From positions 1-17,489 of the forward strand of contig DAHUZG010000022.1 in NCBI GenBank assembly GCA_027306715.1: a stretch of 17,489 nt of DNA. The letters are read 5' to 3'. A program made the translations under genes and the position numbers. The notes under the pieces are model-generated. The model was not told where the DNA came from, did not search any database, and worked only from the letters and a program-made list of their open reading frames with translations. The stretch comes from Acidimicrobiaceae bacterium (lineage in GTDB: Bacteria; Actinomycetota; Acidimicrobiia; Acidimicrobiales; Bog-793). Positions 1 through 6,714 of this stretch are shown in pieces. Each line of letters opens with the position of its first letter. Positions within the stretch are counted from its first letter, which is position 1.

Positions 1-717
1 CTCTGGCCGGACACCTTCAGCGACGCCTTCGAGCCGGCGCGCGCCGAGGCCGCGCGCCGGCTCCTCGAGCTCGCCGGGGAGGCGGTCGAGGTGCCGCGGC
101 AGTGGGCCTGTTGCGGGCGGCCGCTCTACGACTTCGGGATGCTGGCGATGGCCCGCCACTTCCTGCGCCGCGTCCTCGAGGTGCTCCACCCCTATCTCGA
201 AGCGGGGACCCCGATCGTCGTCGTCGAGCCGAGCTGTCTGGCGGTGTTCCGTGACGAGCTGCCAGGCCTGCTCGCCGAGGACCCGAGGGCGGGGCGGCTG
301 GCGGCGCTCGCGCGCAGCCTCGCCGAGCACCTCGAGCTGACCGGCTGGCAGCCGGCGACGCCGCTCGACGGGGTACAGGTGGCGATCCACCCCCATTGCC
401 ACCAGCGCGCCACCGTCGGCACCGACGCCGACCGTCGCCTGCTCGAGCGCGCCGGATGCGCCGTGCGCGTGCTCGACACCGGCTGCTGCGGGCTCGCCGG
501 CTCGTTCGGGTTCCGGGCCGAGCACGACCAGCTCTCCCGCCAGATCGCAGCGACGAAGTTCCTCCCGGCGATCGAGGCCGCTGCCGGCGAGGGGGAGCTC
601 GTCCTCGACGGCTTCAGCTGCGTCGTCCAGGCCCGCCACCTCGGGGCGCCGGCGGGGTCGAGCCTGGGCGAGCTGCTGCTGCGAGCCGCCGGCGGTGCCG
701 GGCCGCCGGCCGGTTGA
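1..717 (+). CDS. C-terminal part of a FAD-linked oxidase / CCG-domain iron-sulfur oxidoreductase (5' truncated by window)
   Basis: The reading frame is open from base 1, so the gene starts outside the window; 238 codons are visible. The visible part is a cysteine-rich (CCG) domain as in GlpC, GlcF and the C-terminus of fused D-lactate/2-hydroxyglutarate-type dehydrogenases. It has the opening LWPDTFSDAF, a first CCG motif in PRQWACCGRPLYDFG (residues 33-46 of the fragment), VVEPSCLAVFRDE, IHPHCHQRA and a second motif GCCGLAGSFGF. These cysteines bind the iron-sulfur or heterodisulfide-type cofactor through which electrons leave a flavin subunit for the respiratory chain. The opening LWPDTF is typical of long proteins carrying a GlcD-like FAD domain in front, so I infer such a fusion, but the FAD part is not in view. 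The substrate is probably a 2-hydroxy acid. Confidence is high for the domain and moderate for the fusion. Confidence 0.85.
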   Translation, partial: LWPDTFSDAFEPARAEAARRLLELAGEAVEVPRQWACCGRPLYDFGMLAMARHFLRRVLEVLHPYLEAGTPIVVVEPSCLAVFRDELPGLLAEDPRAGRLAALARSLAEHLELTGWQPATPLDGVQVAIHPHCHQRATVGTDADRRLLERAGCAVRVLDTGCCGLAGSFGFRAEHDQLSRQIAATKFLPAIEAAAGEGELVLDGFSCVVQARHLGAPAGSSLGELLLRAAGGAGPPAG

Positions 718-764
718 CGCCACGACGATCGGAGCGGCGTCTCGGGGAGCTTCGCCGGATGGCT

Positions 765-770
765 TAGCCT
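765..770 (+). promoter_or_regulatory. Candidate -10 box for leaderless iclR-type gene
   Basis: TAGCCT matches the actinobacterial -10 consensus TANNNT and lies exactly 6 nt before the GTG at 777. Transcription would then start at or next to the start codon, giving a leaderless mRNA. No convincing -35 box is visible, and no good Shine-Dalgarno sequence precedes the GTG at normal spacing. The same arrangement recurs before lutA, serA and the MFS remnant. Confidence 0.5.
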
Positions 771-776
771 GAGGCG

Positions 777-1580
777 GTGACCCGTGCCGCGCCCGCTTCG
801 CGACCGGCCCAGCAGCGCGGCAACGTCACCGCGGCACGAGCCATCGACGTGCTCTCATTGTTCACCGAGCAGCACCCGGTCGTCTCTGTCGGAGAGGTCG
901 CCGAGCTTCTCGGGATGTCGCGCAGCACCACGTACCGCTACCTGCAGAGCCTGCGGGGAGCGGGCCTGATCGAGGACGACGAGCCCTCGGGCGGGGGCGG
1001 GCTGCGCCTCGGGCCCCGGGTGCTCCAGCTGGCGGCGATCGCACGCGCCAGCTGGGACTTCGGAACCGTGGCTCTGCCGGTGATGCGCAGGATGACCGAG
1101 TCCACCGGCGAGACGGTGGTGCTGACGCGTCGGGCCGGCGACCATGTCGTCTGCGTCGAGGAGGTTCGCAGCCCGCATCCCATCCGCCTGTCCTACGAGC
1201 GGGGTCGTGTCCTCCCGATCCACGCCGGCGCGTCGGCGAAGGTGCTGCTCGCCTGGATGCCGCCCGACGAGGTCGACGCCCTTCTCGGCCGGACGAAGCT
1301 GACGGGCTTCACCGGCTCGACCGTCACGAGCCCGACGTCGCTGCGGAAAGACCTGGCGCGGATCAGGGCCGACGGTCACGCGATCACGCGCGGGGAGGTG
1401 GACACCGGAGTGCTCGGCGTCGCGGCGCCGATCTTCAACCGGGACGGCGACGTCGTCGCCGGGCTGAGCCTGGTCGCTCCCGAGTACCGCGTCGGCGAGG
1501 CGGAGATCGACCGCCTCGTGAGGTTGACCTGTGACGCCGCGGCAGAGCTGACTGCCCGCGTCGTCGATCACGACGCCTGA
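777..1580 (+). CDS. IclR family transcriptional regulator
   Basis: This 267-residue protein has the usual IclR length and order. Residues about 18-85 form a winged helix-turn-helix (TAARAIDVLSLF, then VGEVAELLGMSRSTTYRYL and a wing ending GLRLGPRVLQL). Residues about 90-260 form the effector-binding domain, with RRAGDHVVCVEEV, LPIHAGASAKVLLAW, TRGEVDTGVLGVAAPIF and the closing strand VVAGLSLVAP. IclR proteins bind small organic acids or aromatic intermediates and repress or activate a neighbouring catabolic operon. The gene is codirectional with the CoA-metabolism operon starting at 1789 and separated from it by 208 bp of likely regulatory DNA, so that operon is its probable target. The GTG start was chosen because it fits the domain length and sits 6 nt after a TANNNT box. 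The effector is unknown. Confidence 0.93.
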   Translation: MTRAAPASRPAQQRGNVTAARAIDVLSLFTEQHPVVSVGEVAELLGMSRSTTYRYLQSLRGAGLIEDDEPSGGGGLRLGPRVLQLAAIARASWDFGTVALPVMRRMTESTGETVVLTRRAGDHVVCVEEVRSPHPIRLSYERGRVLPIHAGASAKVLLAWMPPDEVDALLGRTKLTGFTGSTVTSPTSLRKDLARIRADGHAITRGEVDTGVLGVAAPIFNRDGDVVAGLSLVAPEYRVGEAEIDRLVRLTCDAAAELTARVVDHDA

Positions 1581-1609
1581 TCGACTGCCGTCACCGGAGC
1601 GCGCCGCGC

Positions 1610-1628
1610 GCCGCGATCCGGTCGCGGC
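1610..1628 (+). terminator. Hairpin after the IclR gene, possible terminator
   Basis: A perfect 7-bp inverted repeat, GCCGCGA and TCGCGGC, flanks the 5-nt loop TCCGG, beginning 30 bp after the IclR stop codon. No T-tract follows, so it would be an atypical intrinsic terminator, or an attenuating structure ahead of the operon at 1789. Confidence 0.35.
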
Positions 1629-1657
1629 CGCTCGCCGTGCACGGGCAGGCGAGGGCG

Positions 1658-1676
1658 GCTACAGTTCGGCTGTAGC
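1658..1676. promoter_or_regulatory. Perfect inverted repeat, possible operator or RNA hairpin
   Basis: GCTACAG and CTGTAGC form a perfect 7-bp inverted repeat around TTCGG. It lies between the IclR gene and the operon it probably controls, just before an AT-rich stretch. It could be a binding site for the dimeric IclR protein or a second transcript hairpin. Stem and loop lengths are the same as for the hairpin at 1610-1628, but the stem sequence differs. Confidence 0.4.
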
Positions 1677-1699
1677 GCTATTCGAAGATGTTATCCCGA

Positions 1700-1729
1700 A
1701 ATATGACACATCCAGGAATATGACAGATC
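1700..1729. promoter_or_regulatory. AT-rich direct repeats upstream of the operon, probable promoter/operator
   Basis: Two copies of a 13-bp element, AATATGACACATC (1700-1712) and AATATGACAGATC (1717-1729), differ at one base and start 17 bp apart. They sit in a stretch of unusually low GC (about 1675-1730) in an otherwise very GC-rich window, 60-90 bp before the first gene of the operon. Tandem sites of this kind are typical of regulator binding. The adjacent IclR protein is the obvious candidate, by inference only. I could not place -35 and -10 boxes with confidence. Confidence 0.45.
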
Positions 1730-1777
1730 GCGGGGGACCGCCGCACCCGTCGTGACGGCGTCGGCCCGTCCGAGCTC

Positions 1778-1784
1778 GAGGAGG
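1778..1784 (+). promoter_or_regulatory. Shine-Dalgarno site for the DUF6282 gene
   Basis: GAGGAGG precedes the GTG at 1789 by only 4 nt. The spacing is short, but no other strong site is nearby, and this favours the GTG at 1789 over the in-frame ATG at 1822. Confidence 0.5.
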
Positions 1785-1788
1785 CGCC

Positions 1789-2799
1789 GTGTGCGATGAG
1801 CACCAGCTGTACGCGCAGGGGATGGTCGGCCGGACGCTCACCGTAGAGCGGGTCCGCGAGCTCAACTCGCGCTCGTACTTCTACGAGATGCTGAAGGACA
1901 ACCCGCAGCTGCGCGAGATCCGTCCCGGAGTCGAGGACGACGTGCTCGTTGGTGCCATCGACCACCACATCCACGCCTATCCCGATTTCGTGCCGCGTTC
2001 GCAGGACATGCTGCAGATCGCCGTCGAGGCGTCGAAGGCGAGGATGCGCGCCATCGCCTTCAAGGACCACTGGAACATCACGGCCAACGCCGCCTATCTC
2101 GTCCAGCGCCAGATCGACGAGATGGTCGCCGACGGCCGGCTCGAGCACCGCGTCGAGGTCTACGGAGGCCTCGGGCTGAACCTCGGCATCAACCCCGAGG
2201 CGGTCCGGGTCGGGCTGCAGTACCCGAACTTCAAGTGCATCTGGTTCCCCACCTTCAAGTCCTTCGGCTGGGCCCGCTTCGCCGGGCTCGACCCGAGTGA
2301 GGACGAGTACGTGCGCCTCGTCGACCCCGACGGCACGGTGCGCCCCGAGGTGCGCGAGGTGATGCAGCTCGCCGCCGACGCCAACGTCGCCGTGGCGCTC
2401 GGCCACACCGACTTCGAGGAGCTGCTCCCCCTGGCGACCCTGGCGCGCGAGGTCGGGGTCCGCACCGTCCTCGACCACCCCCTGCTCGAGCTCAACAAGC
2501 TGCTGATCGACGAGATGGAGCAGCTGGCCGCCCTCGGCACCTACGTCGGCACGTACTGCCAGCCGATGATCCCGTCGCTGTACCAGCCGGTGCAGGACCC
2601 GATGGAGACCGTCGAGACGATCAAGCGGGTCGGGCCCGACCGCTGCGTCGCCGGCAGCGACTTCGGCCAGGTGCTGCATCTCGACGCCATCGACGGGATG
2701 CGCGTCTTTGTCCGGGCGCTGCTCGGCTTCGGCATCCCGGCCGCGGACGTGAGGACGATCCTCTGCGACAACCCCGCCAAGCTGCTCGGCCTCGACTGA
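1789..2799 (+). CDS. DUF6282 family protein, amidohydrolase-like metal-dependent hydrolase
   Basis: This is the first gene of the operon, 336 residues. It looks like an amidohydrolase-superfamily TIM barrel of the DUF6282 type. After a lead of about 55 residues comes the metal-binding HxH motif in AIDHHIHAYPDF (His60, His62). Further candidate ligands are Lys92/His94 in AFKDHWN, His206 in ALGHTDFEE, His230 in VLDHPLLE and the late barrel Asp291 in AGSDFGQ. It ends with the usual DNPAKLLGLD segment. No signal peptide is seen, so it should be cytosolic. Such enzymes hydrolyse C-N, C-O or C-C bonds using one or two divalent metals, but DUF6282 has no known substrate that I can name. It ends 4 bp before the CoA-transferase alpha gene. 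Its place at the head of the operon suggests an early step such as hydrolysing the incoming compound. Confidence 0.82.
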   Translation: MCDEHQLYAQGMVGRTLTVERVRELNSRSYFYEMLKDNPQLREIRPGVEDDVLVGAIDHHIHAYPDFVPRSQDMLQIAVEASKARMRAIAFKDHWNITANAAYLVQRQIDEMVADGRLEHRVEVYGGLGLNLGINPEAVRVGLQYPNFKCIWFPTFKSFGWARFAGLDPSEDEYVRLVDPDGTVRPEVREVMQLAADANVAVALGHTDFEELLPLATLAREVGVRTVLDHPLLELNKLLIDEMEQLAALGTYVGTYCQPMIPSLYQPVQDPMETVETIKRVGPDRCVAGSDFGQVLHLDAIDGMRVFVRALLGFGIPAADVRTILCDNPAKLLGLD

Positions 2800-2803
2800 G
2801 CTC

Positions 2804-3622
2804 GTGAGCAAGGTCGTCGGGCTCGAGGAGGCGGTCGGCCTCGTCGGCGACGGCTCTCAGGTGGCGCTGTGCGGCTTCGCCATCACCCGGAACGCCACGG
2901 CGGCGGTGGCGGCGATCATCGCCGCCGGCCGCCGGCGGCTGCGGCTCGTGCAGGTCGTCGGCGGGATGGAGACCGACCTGCTCGTCGGTGCCGGCTGCGT
3001 GACGAGCCTTGTCTACTCCGGCGGCTCGCTCGACCGCTTCGGCCCTCTGCACTCGGTCAACCGCGCCATCGCCTCGGGCAGCATCGAGGCGCTCGAGTAC
3101 TCGACCCTCAGCCTCTCGCTGCGGCTGTTCGCCGGAAGCCTCGACCTCCCGTTCGTCCCGACGCGGACTTTGCTCGGCTCGCAGCTGCTCGAGCCGCTCG
3201 TCGCCGCCGGGGGAGCCGCGGTGATCGAGGACCCGTTCATCGGGCACCCCGCCGTCGCACTTCCGCCGCTGCGCCCCGACGTCGCCATCCTGCACGCCAA
3301 TCTCTGCGACGAGGACGGCAACGCCGTCGTCACCGGTCCGCTGTGGTCGATCCGCGAGACCGCCCTTGCGGCCCGGCAGGTGGTCGTGACCGCCGAACGG
3401 GTGGTGAGCGCAGGGTCGATCGATCCGGGGCTGGTCACCATTCCGGGGATCACTGTCGCCGCGGTGAGCGAGGTGCCCTTCGGGGGGCGGCCGACGGCTG
3501 TCTTCGGCGAGTACGAGTTCGAGGCTTCCCTGTTCGAGGAGCACGTGGCGGCGAGCAGGAGAGGCGGCGACGATCTCGCCGCCTATCTCGACAGGCGCAT
3601 CGTCGGGGGATGGGCGGCGTGA
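2804..3622 (+). CDS. Class I CoA-transferase, alpha subunit (glutaconate CoA-transferase/IpdA-like)
   Basis: This 272-residue protein matches the alpha subunit of heterodimeric family I CoA-transferases. It has an early glycine-rich segment (VALCGFAITRNATAAV), the VQVVGGMETDLLVGAG strand-turn, YSGGSLDRFGP and LEYSTLSLSLRLFAGSLDLP leading to the FVPTRTLLGS region. The late DVAILHANLCDEDGN and TAERVV segments are also typical. These enzymes move CoA between an acyl-CoA donor and a free carboxylic acid, so the pair would activate the pathway substrate. Actinobacterial relatives include IpdA, part of a CoA-dependent ring hydrolase, so hydrolase chemistry is an alternative. The GTG start lies 4 bp after the DUF6282 stop. 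The stop overlaps the beta-subunit start as GTGA, so the subunits are translationally coupled. Confidence 0.85.
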   Translation: MSKVVGLEEAVGLVGDGSQVALCGFAITRNATAAVAAIIAAGRRRLRLVQVVGGMETDLLVGAGCVTSLVYSGGSLDRFGPLHSVNRAIASGSIEALEYSTLSLSLRLFAGSLDLPFVPTRTLLGSQLLEPLVAAGGAAVIEDPFIGHPAVALPPLRPDVAILHANLCDEDGNAVVTGPLWSIRETALAARQVVVTAERVVSAGSIDPGLVTIPGITVAAVSEVPFGGRPTAVFGEYEFEASLFEEHVAASRRGGDDLAAYLDRRIVGGWAA

Positions 3623-4416
3623 GCCGGGTCGAGCCCGCAGCTACGCAGCGTCGAACCGCCGGGTGGACTCCAGGTGAGATGCTCGTCGTCGCCGCGGCCT
3701 CCCTGATACAAAGCGAGGACGTCGCTCTCGTCGGGCTCGGCCTTCCCCAGTTGGCCGCCCAGCTCGCCCAGCGCACCCATGCCCCAAAGATGCGCATGCT
3801 GCTCGAGCTCGGAGTGTTCACCCCCCGTCCGAGCGGGCCGTCGGCGGGCATCGCCGACCCGCGGATGTGGGCCGGGGCCGGCGCGTTCGGCGGTGTGCTC
3901 GACACCCTCGGCGCGATGCTGCACGGCGGCCGCATCACGCTCGGCCTCCTCGGCGCCCTCCAGGTGGACGGCGACGGCTCGATCAACACCACCCTCGTGC
4001 GCGACGAGGGTGGTCGCGAGCGGCGCTTCAACGGCTCCGGCGGCGGCAACGACGTGGCCTCGCTGTCGCAGCGGGTGCTCGTGGTGATGCGTCACGATCG
4101 ACGCAAGTTCGCCGCCACGCTCGACTTCCTCACGAGCCCCGGCCAACGGGTGGCCGGACGTCGGCGCGGCGAGCTCGGTCTCTCCGGGAGCGGCACGGTC
4201 GCCGTCGTCACCGATCGGGCCATCCTCGAGATCTCCCCCGAGGGGCCTGTGCTCGCCTCGGTCCATCCGGGGGAGGACCTGGACGACGTCGTCGCCTGCA
4301 CGCCGATCACGCTGGCGATGCCGCCCGGCGGTCCCTCGGAGACCCCGGCGCCGACCACCGGGCAGCGCAACATCCTCCGTGAGGAGCTTGACCCCGACCG
4401 GTGGTACACGGGATGA
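3619..4416 (+). CDS. Class I CoA-transferase, beta subunit (glutaconate CoA-transferase/IpdB-like)
   Basis: This 265-residue partner of the preceding subunit has the core order WTPGEMLVVAAASLI, VGLGLPQLAAQLAQ, MLLELGVFTPRP, FGGVLDTLGAMLHGGRITLGLLGALQVDGDGSINTT split over residues about 90-135, and the closing CTPITL segment. Glu63 in LLELG sits where the family's covalent catalytic glutamate (ExG) is expected. This favours true CoA transfer, although IpdB-type hydrolases look similar. The start is set at GTG 3619, which overlaps the alpha stop as GTGA and has a GGGGGA stretch 8 nt upstream. The in-frame ATG at 3610 would add three residues and is the alternative. The gene ends in ATGA, shared with a 23-codon ORF. 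Confidence 0.82.
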   Translation: MSRVEPAATQRRTAGWTPGEMLVVAAASLIQSEDVALVGLGLPQLAAQLAQRTHAPKMRMLLELGVFTPRPSGPSAGIADPRMWAGAGAFGGVLDTLGAMLHGGRITLGLLGALQVDGDGSINTTLVRDEGGRERRFNGSGGGNDVASLSQRVLVVMRHDRRKFAATLDFLTSPGQRVAGRRRGELGLSGSGTVAVVTDRAILEISPEGPVLASVHPGEDLDDVVACTPITLAMPPGGPSETPAPTTGQRNILREELDPDRWYTG

Positions 4417-4484
4417 GCAAGATCTACTGCGACGTGACGGCGGCCAACCCCCGCCGGCGGGCGCAGAAAGGACGGCATCGATGA
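4413..4484 (+). CDS. Small coupled ORF of 23 codons between CoA-transferase beta and LLM genes
   Basis: An ATG at 4413 overlaps the beta-subunit stop as ATGA. The frame runs 23 codons and its stop overlaps the ATG of the LLM gene, again as ATGA. The peptide starts MSKIYCDVTAANP and ends with a strongly basic tail rich in Arg and Lys; I recognise no family. The double overlap fits a coupling peptide that carries ribosomes across the 64-nt gap between two operon genes. It could also be the remnant of a deleted gene's N-terminus, or chance. It contains the Shine-Dalgarno site of the next gene within its coding sequence. Whether it is translated is unproven. Confidence 0.35.
   Translation: MSKIYCDVTAANPRRRAQKGRHR
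4465..4472 (+). promoter_or_regulatory. Shine-Dalgarno site deciding the LLM start
   Basis: AGAAAGGA lies 8 nt before the ATG at 4481. This selects that ATG over the longer in-frame start at 4379, which would lie inside the CoA-transferase beta gene. Confidence 0.65.
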
Positions 4485-5509
4485 TCATCGACACCGAGTT
4501 CAACTCGGCTGCTCAGGTCCCTGTCGACGTCTGCCTGCGCGCCGCCGTCGAGGCGGAGCAGCGCGGGTTCGGCGCGGTCTGGAAGGGGGAGTCGAACAGC
4601 CGCGACCCGATCGTGCTGCTCTCGGCGATGGCCGCCACGACCGAACGGGTCGCCCTCGGGACGGCGATCTACCACGTCTTCGGCCGGTCGCCGGTGACGA
4701 TGGGGATCCAAGCAGCGACGTTCAACGAGCTGAGCGGCGGCCGGCTGATCCTTGGTCTCGGCGTCGGCAACGACGTCATCGCCGGCTGGCATGGTGAGGA
4801 GTTCGAGAAGCCGGTGCGGCTGGCACGCGAGTACATCGAGATCGTGCGTGCCGCCTACTCCGGAGACAAGGTCGCCGACCACGTCGGCGAGCGGTTCTCC
4901 ACGCGCGGCAGCTTCCGGCTCGCCTTCCGGCCGCCCGAGGCGGAGCTTCGCATCTGGCTCGCCGCCCTCGGGCCCCAGATGGCGCGCCTCGCGGGCAAGC
5001 TCTGCGGCGGGATCATCATCAACATGGCCAACGGTGAGATGATCGCCGAGATCGTGAAGAACTTCGAACAAGGCGCCCGAGAGGCGGGCCGCGACCCCTC
5101 GCAGCTGGCCGTCGTCTCCAAGATCCGCGTGTGTCTCAACGAGGACCTCGACACGGCCCGTTGGACGCTCAAGAAGGTGCTCACCTTCTACTGCCTCCAG
5201 CGGGGCTACTCCGACATGCTCCGGCAGATGGGATGGGGCGAGGTCGTCGACCGGGTGAAGCAGCTGCACCTGGGCGAGGGGTTCACCGCCGCCCGCCGCA
5301 GCATCCCCGACGAGATGGTCGACGACGTGCCGATGTACGCCGGCCGGGACCTCTCCGGGCTCCCCGCCAAGCTCGCCGGCCACGAGCGTGCCGGCGTCAC
5401 CCGTTGCATCGTCGCCTGCGTCCCCGCCACCGAGGACCGCCAGTGGGAAGAGCTGTCGAGCTATCTGAGCCAGGCCGAGCCGCTCGTCGCTCGGGGCAGC
5501 TTCACCTAG
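4481..5509 (+). CDS. LLM-class flavin-dependent oxidoreductase
   Basis: This 342-residue protein is a bacterial luciferase-like TIM barrel. It has the N-terminal strand (MIIDTEFNSA), AAVEAEQRGFGAVWKGE, the family block DPIVLLSAMAATTERVALGTAI, FNELSGGRLILGLGVGN, the helix REYIEIVRAAYSG and the segment LRIWLAALGPQMARLAG. Its relatives use FMNH2 or the actinobacterial deazaflavin F420, acting as monooxygenases or as F420-dependent dehydrogenases or reductases. The sequence alone does not say which cofactor or substrate applies here. Such a protein is not part of the standard mesaconate, itaconate or methylsuccinate routes, so within this operon it is the most likely carrier of an unusual oxidation or reduction. 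The stop is 5 bp before the acyl-CoA dehydrogenase start. The longer in-frame start at 4379 was rejected because it overlaps the upstream gene and lacks family similarity. Confidence 0.9.
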   Translation: MIIDTEFNSAAQVPVDVCLRAAVEAEQRGFGAVWKGESNSRDPIVLLSAMAATTERVALGTAIYHVFGRSPVTMGIQAATFNELSGGRLILGLGVGNDVIAGWHGEEFEKPVRLAREYIEIVRAAYSGDKVADHVGERFSTRGSFRLAFRPPEAELRIWLAALGPQMARLAGKLCGGIIINMANGEMIAEIVKNFEQGAREAGRDPSQLAVVSKIRVCLNEDLDTARWTLKKVLTFYCLQRGYSDMLRQMGWGEVVDRVKQLHLGEGFTAARRSIPDEMVDDVPMYAGRDLSGLPAKLAGHERAGVTRCIVACVPATEDRQWEELSSYLSQAEPLVARGSFT

Positions 5510-5514
5510 GGCCG

Positions 5515-6681
5515 ATGGACTTCGGCCTGAGCGACGAGCAGCGCACCATCCGCGAGGCGGTACGCGAGCTGTGCGGGAAGTTCCCCGGCTCGTACTGGCG
5601 CCACTGCGAGGAGCAGAAGCTCTACCCGAAGGAATTCGTCGACACCCTGACGAGCCTCGGCTGGCTCTCGGTCCTCATCCCCGAGGAGTACGGCGGCGGC
5701 GGCCTCGGCATCAGCGAGGCCGCGATCGTGCTCGAGGAGATCCACCGCTCCGGCGGCAACGCCAATGCCTGCCACGCGCAGATGTACACGATGGGCGCCC
5801 TCTTGCGCCACGGCAATGCCGAGCAGAAGCGCCGGTACCTTCCCGACCTCGCCGCCGGACGGCTACGCCTGCAGGCCTTCGCCGTGACCGAGCCCGACGC
5901 CGGCTCGGACACCTCCCGGATCAGCACCCGCGCCGAGCGTCGCGGCGACCGCTACGTGGTCAACGGCCAGAAGGTCTACATCTCTCGCGTCGAGCAGTCC
6001 GACCTGATGCTCCTTCTGGCGCGCACCGCCGCCGGCGACGGGGCGGCGCAGCGGACGGACGGCCTCTCGCTCTTCCTCGTCGACCTGCGCGAGGCGCGCC
6101 GGGAGGCGACGATCGAGACCCGGCCAATCCCGGTGATGTTCAACCACCACACCTACCAGGTCTTCTTCTCCGACCTCGAGATCCCGGCGGAGAACCTGAT
6201 CGGAGAGGAAGGAGCCGGCTTCCGGCTGATCATCGACGGGTGGAACGCCGAGCGGTGCCTCATCGCCTCGGAGGCGATCGGCGACGGGCGCTTCTTCCTC
6301 GAGCGCGCCAGCGACTACGCCTCGCACCGCGTCGTCTTCGGCAAGCCCGTCGGCGCCAACCAGGGCGTCGCCTTCCCGCTCGCCCAAGCCTGGGCCGCCC
6401 TCGAGGCCGCCTCGCTGATGCGCTTCAAAGCGACGACGCTGTTCGACGCCGGCGAGCCCGCCGGGATCGAGGCCAACTCCGCCAAGCTGCTCGCCTCGCA
6501 GGCGTCGGTGCGGGCGGCGAATGCGGCGATGCTCGCCTTCGGGGGCAACGCCTTCGCCACGGAGTACGACATCGAGAGGAAGTACCGTGAGACCAAGCTG
6601 CTCGAGATCGCGCCCGTCAACAACAACCTCGTTCTGGCCTTCCTCGCCCAGCGCGGGCTCGGCCTGCCCCGCTCCTACTGA
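5515..6681 (+). CDS. Acyl-CoA dehydrogenase
   Basis: This 388-residue protein is a standard-length FAD-dependent acyl-CoA dehydrogenase. It has an N-terminal helical domain (FGLSDEQRTIREAV, GWLSVLIPEEYGGGGLG), a central beta domain with the flavin motif AFAVTEPDAGSDTSRI (121-136) and VNGQKVYIS, and a C-terminal helical domain ending LLEIAPVNNNLVLAF and GLGLPRSY. It should form an alpha,beta-double bond in an acyl-CoA and pass electrons to an electron-transfer flavoprotein. Glu364 in LLEIAP aligns with the usual catalytic-base position. Glu246 in WNAERCL falls where isovaleryl-CoA-type enzymes keep theirs, so the base is uncertain. Methylsuccinyl-CoA is an attractive substrate given the neighbours, but known methylsuccinyl-CoA dehydrogenases are longer (about 550 residues), so this is inference. 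The ATG lies 5 bp after the LLM stop. Confidence 0.93.
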   Translation: MDFGLSDEQRTIREAVRELCGKFPGSYWRHCEEQKLYPKEFVDTLTSLGWLSVLIPEEYGGGGLGISEAAIVLEEIHRSGGNANACHAQMYTMGALLRHGNAEQKRRYLPDLAAGRLRLQAFAVTEPDAGSDTSRISTRAERRGDRYVVNGQKVYISRVEQSDLMLLLARTAAGDGAAQRTDGLSLFLVDLREARREATIETRPIPVMFNHHTYQVFFSDLEIPAENLIGEEGAGFRLIIDGWNAERCLIASEAIGDGRFFLERASDYASHRVVFGKPVGANQGVAFPLAQAWAALEAASLMRFKATTLFDAGEPAGIEANSAKLLASQASVRAANAAMLAFGGNAFATEYDIERKYRETKLLEIAPVNNNLVLAFLAQRGLGLPRSY

Positions 6682-6696
6682 CAGCCCCGCTCCTAC
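6666..6696. repeat. 13-bp direct repeat across the acyl-CoA dehydrogenase stop codon
   Basis: GCCCCGCTCCTAC occurs at 6666-6678, where it encodes the end of the protein, and again at 6684-6696, just after the stop codon, with an 18-bp period. It looks like a small tandem duplication. The second copy is untranslated and sits just upstream of the next gene's ribosome-binding site. Confidence 0.7.
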
Positions 6697-6697
6697 C

Positions 6698-6705
6698 GAG
6701 AAAGG
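6698..6705 (+). promoter_or_regulatory. Shine-Dalgarno site for the CitE-like lyase
   Basis: GAGAAAGG lies 9 nt before the ATG at 6715, immediately after the duplicated 13-bp element. It resembles the site before the LLM gene. Confidence 0.6.
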
Positions 6706-6714
6706 TCGGCCGCG

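Noticed and set aside
1678..2811. Minus-strand ORF of 377 residues opposite the DUF6282 gene
   Set aside because: It is a shadow frame; the plus-strand frame has conserved metal-site motifs and a ribosome-binding site.
2869..3618. Upstream part of the frame containing the CoA-transferase beta subunit
   Set aside because: It overlaps the alpha subunit in a different frame and is Arg-rich; the beta subunit starts at 3619 (or 3610).
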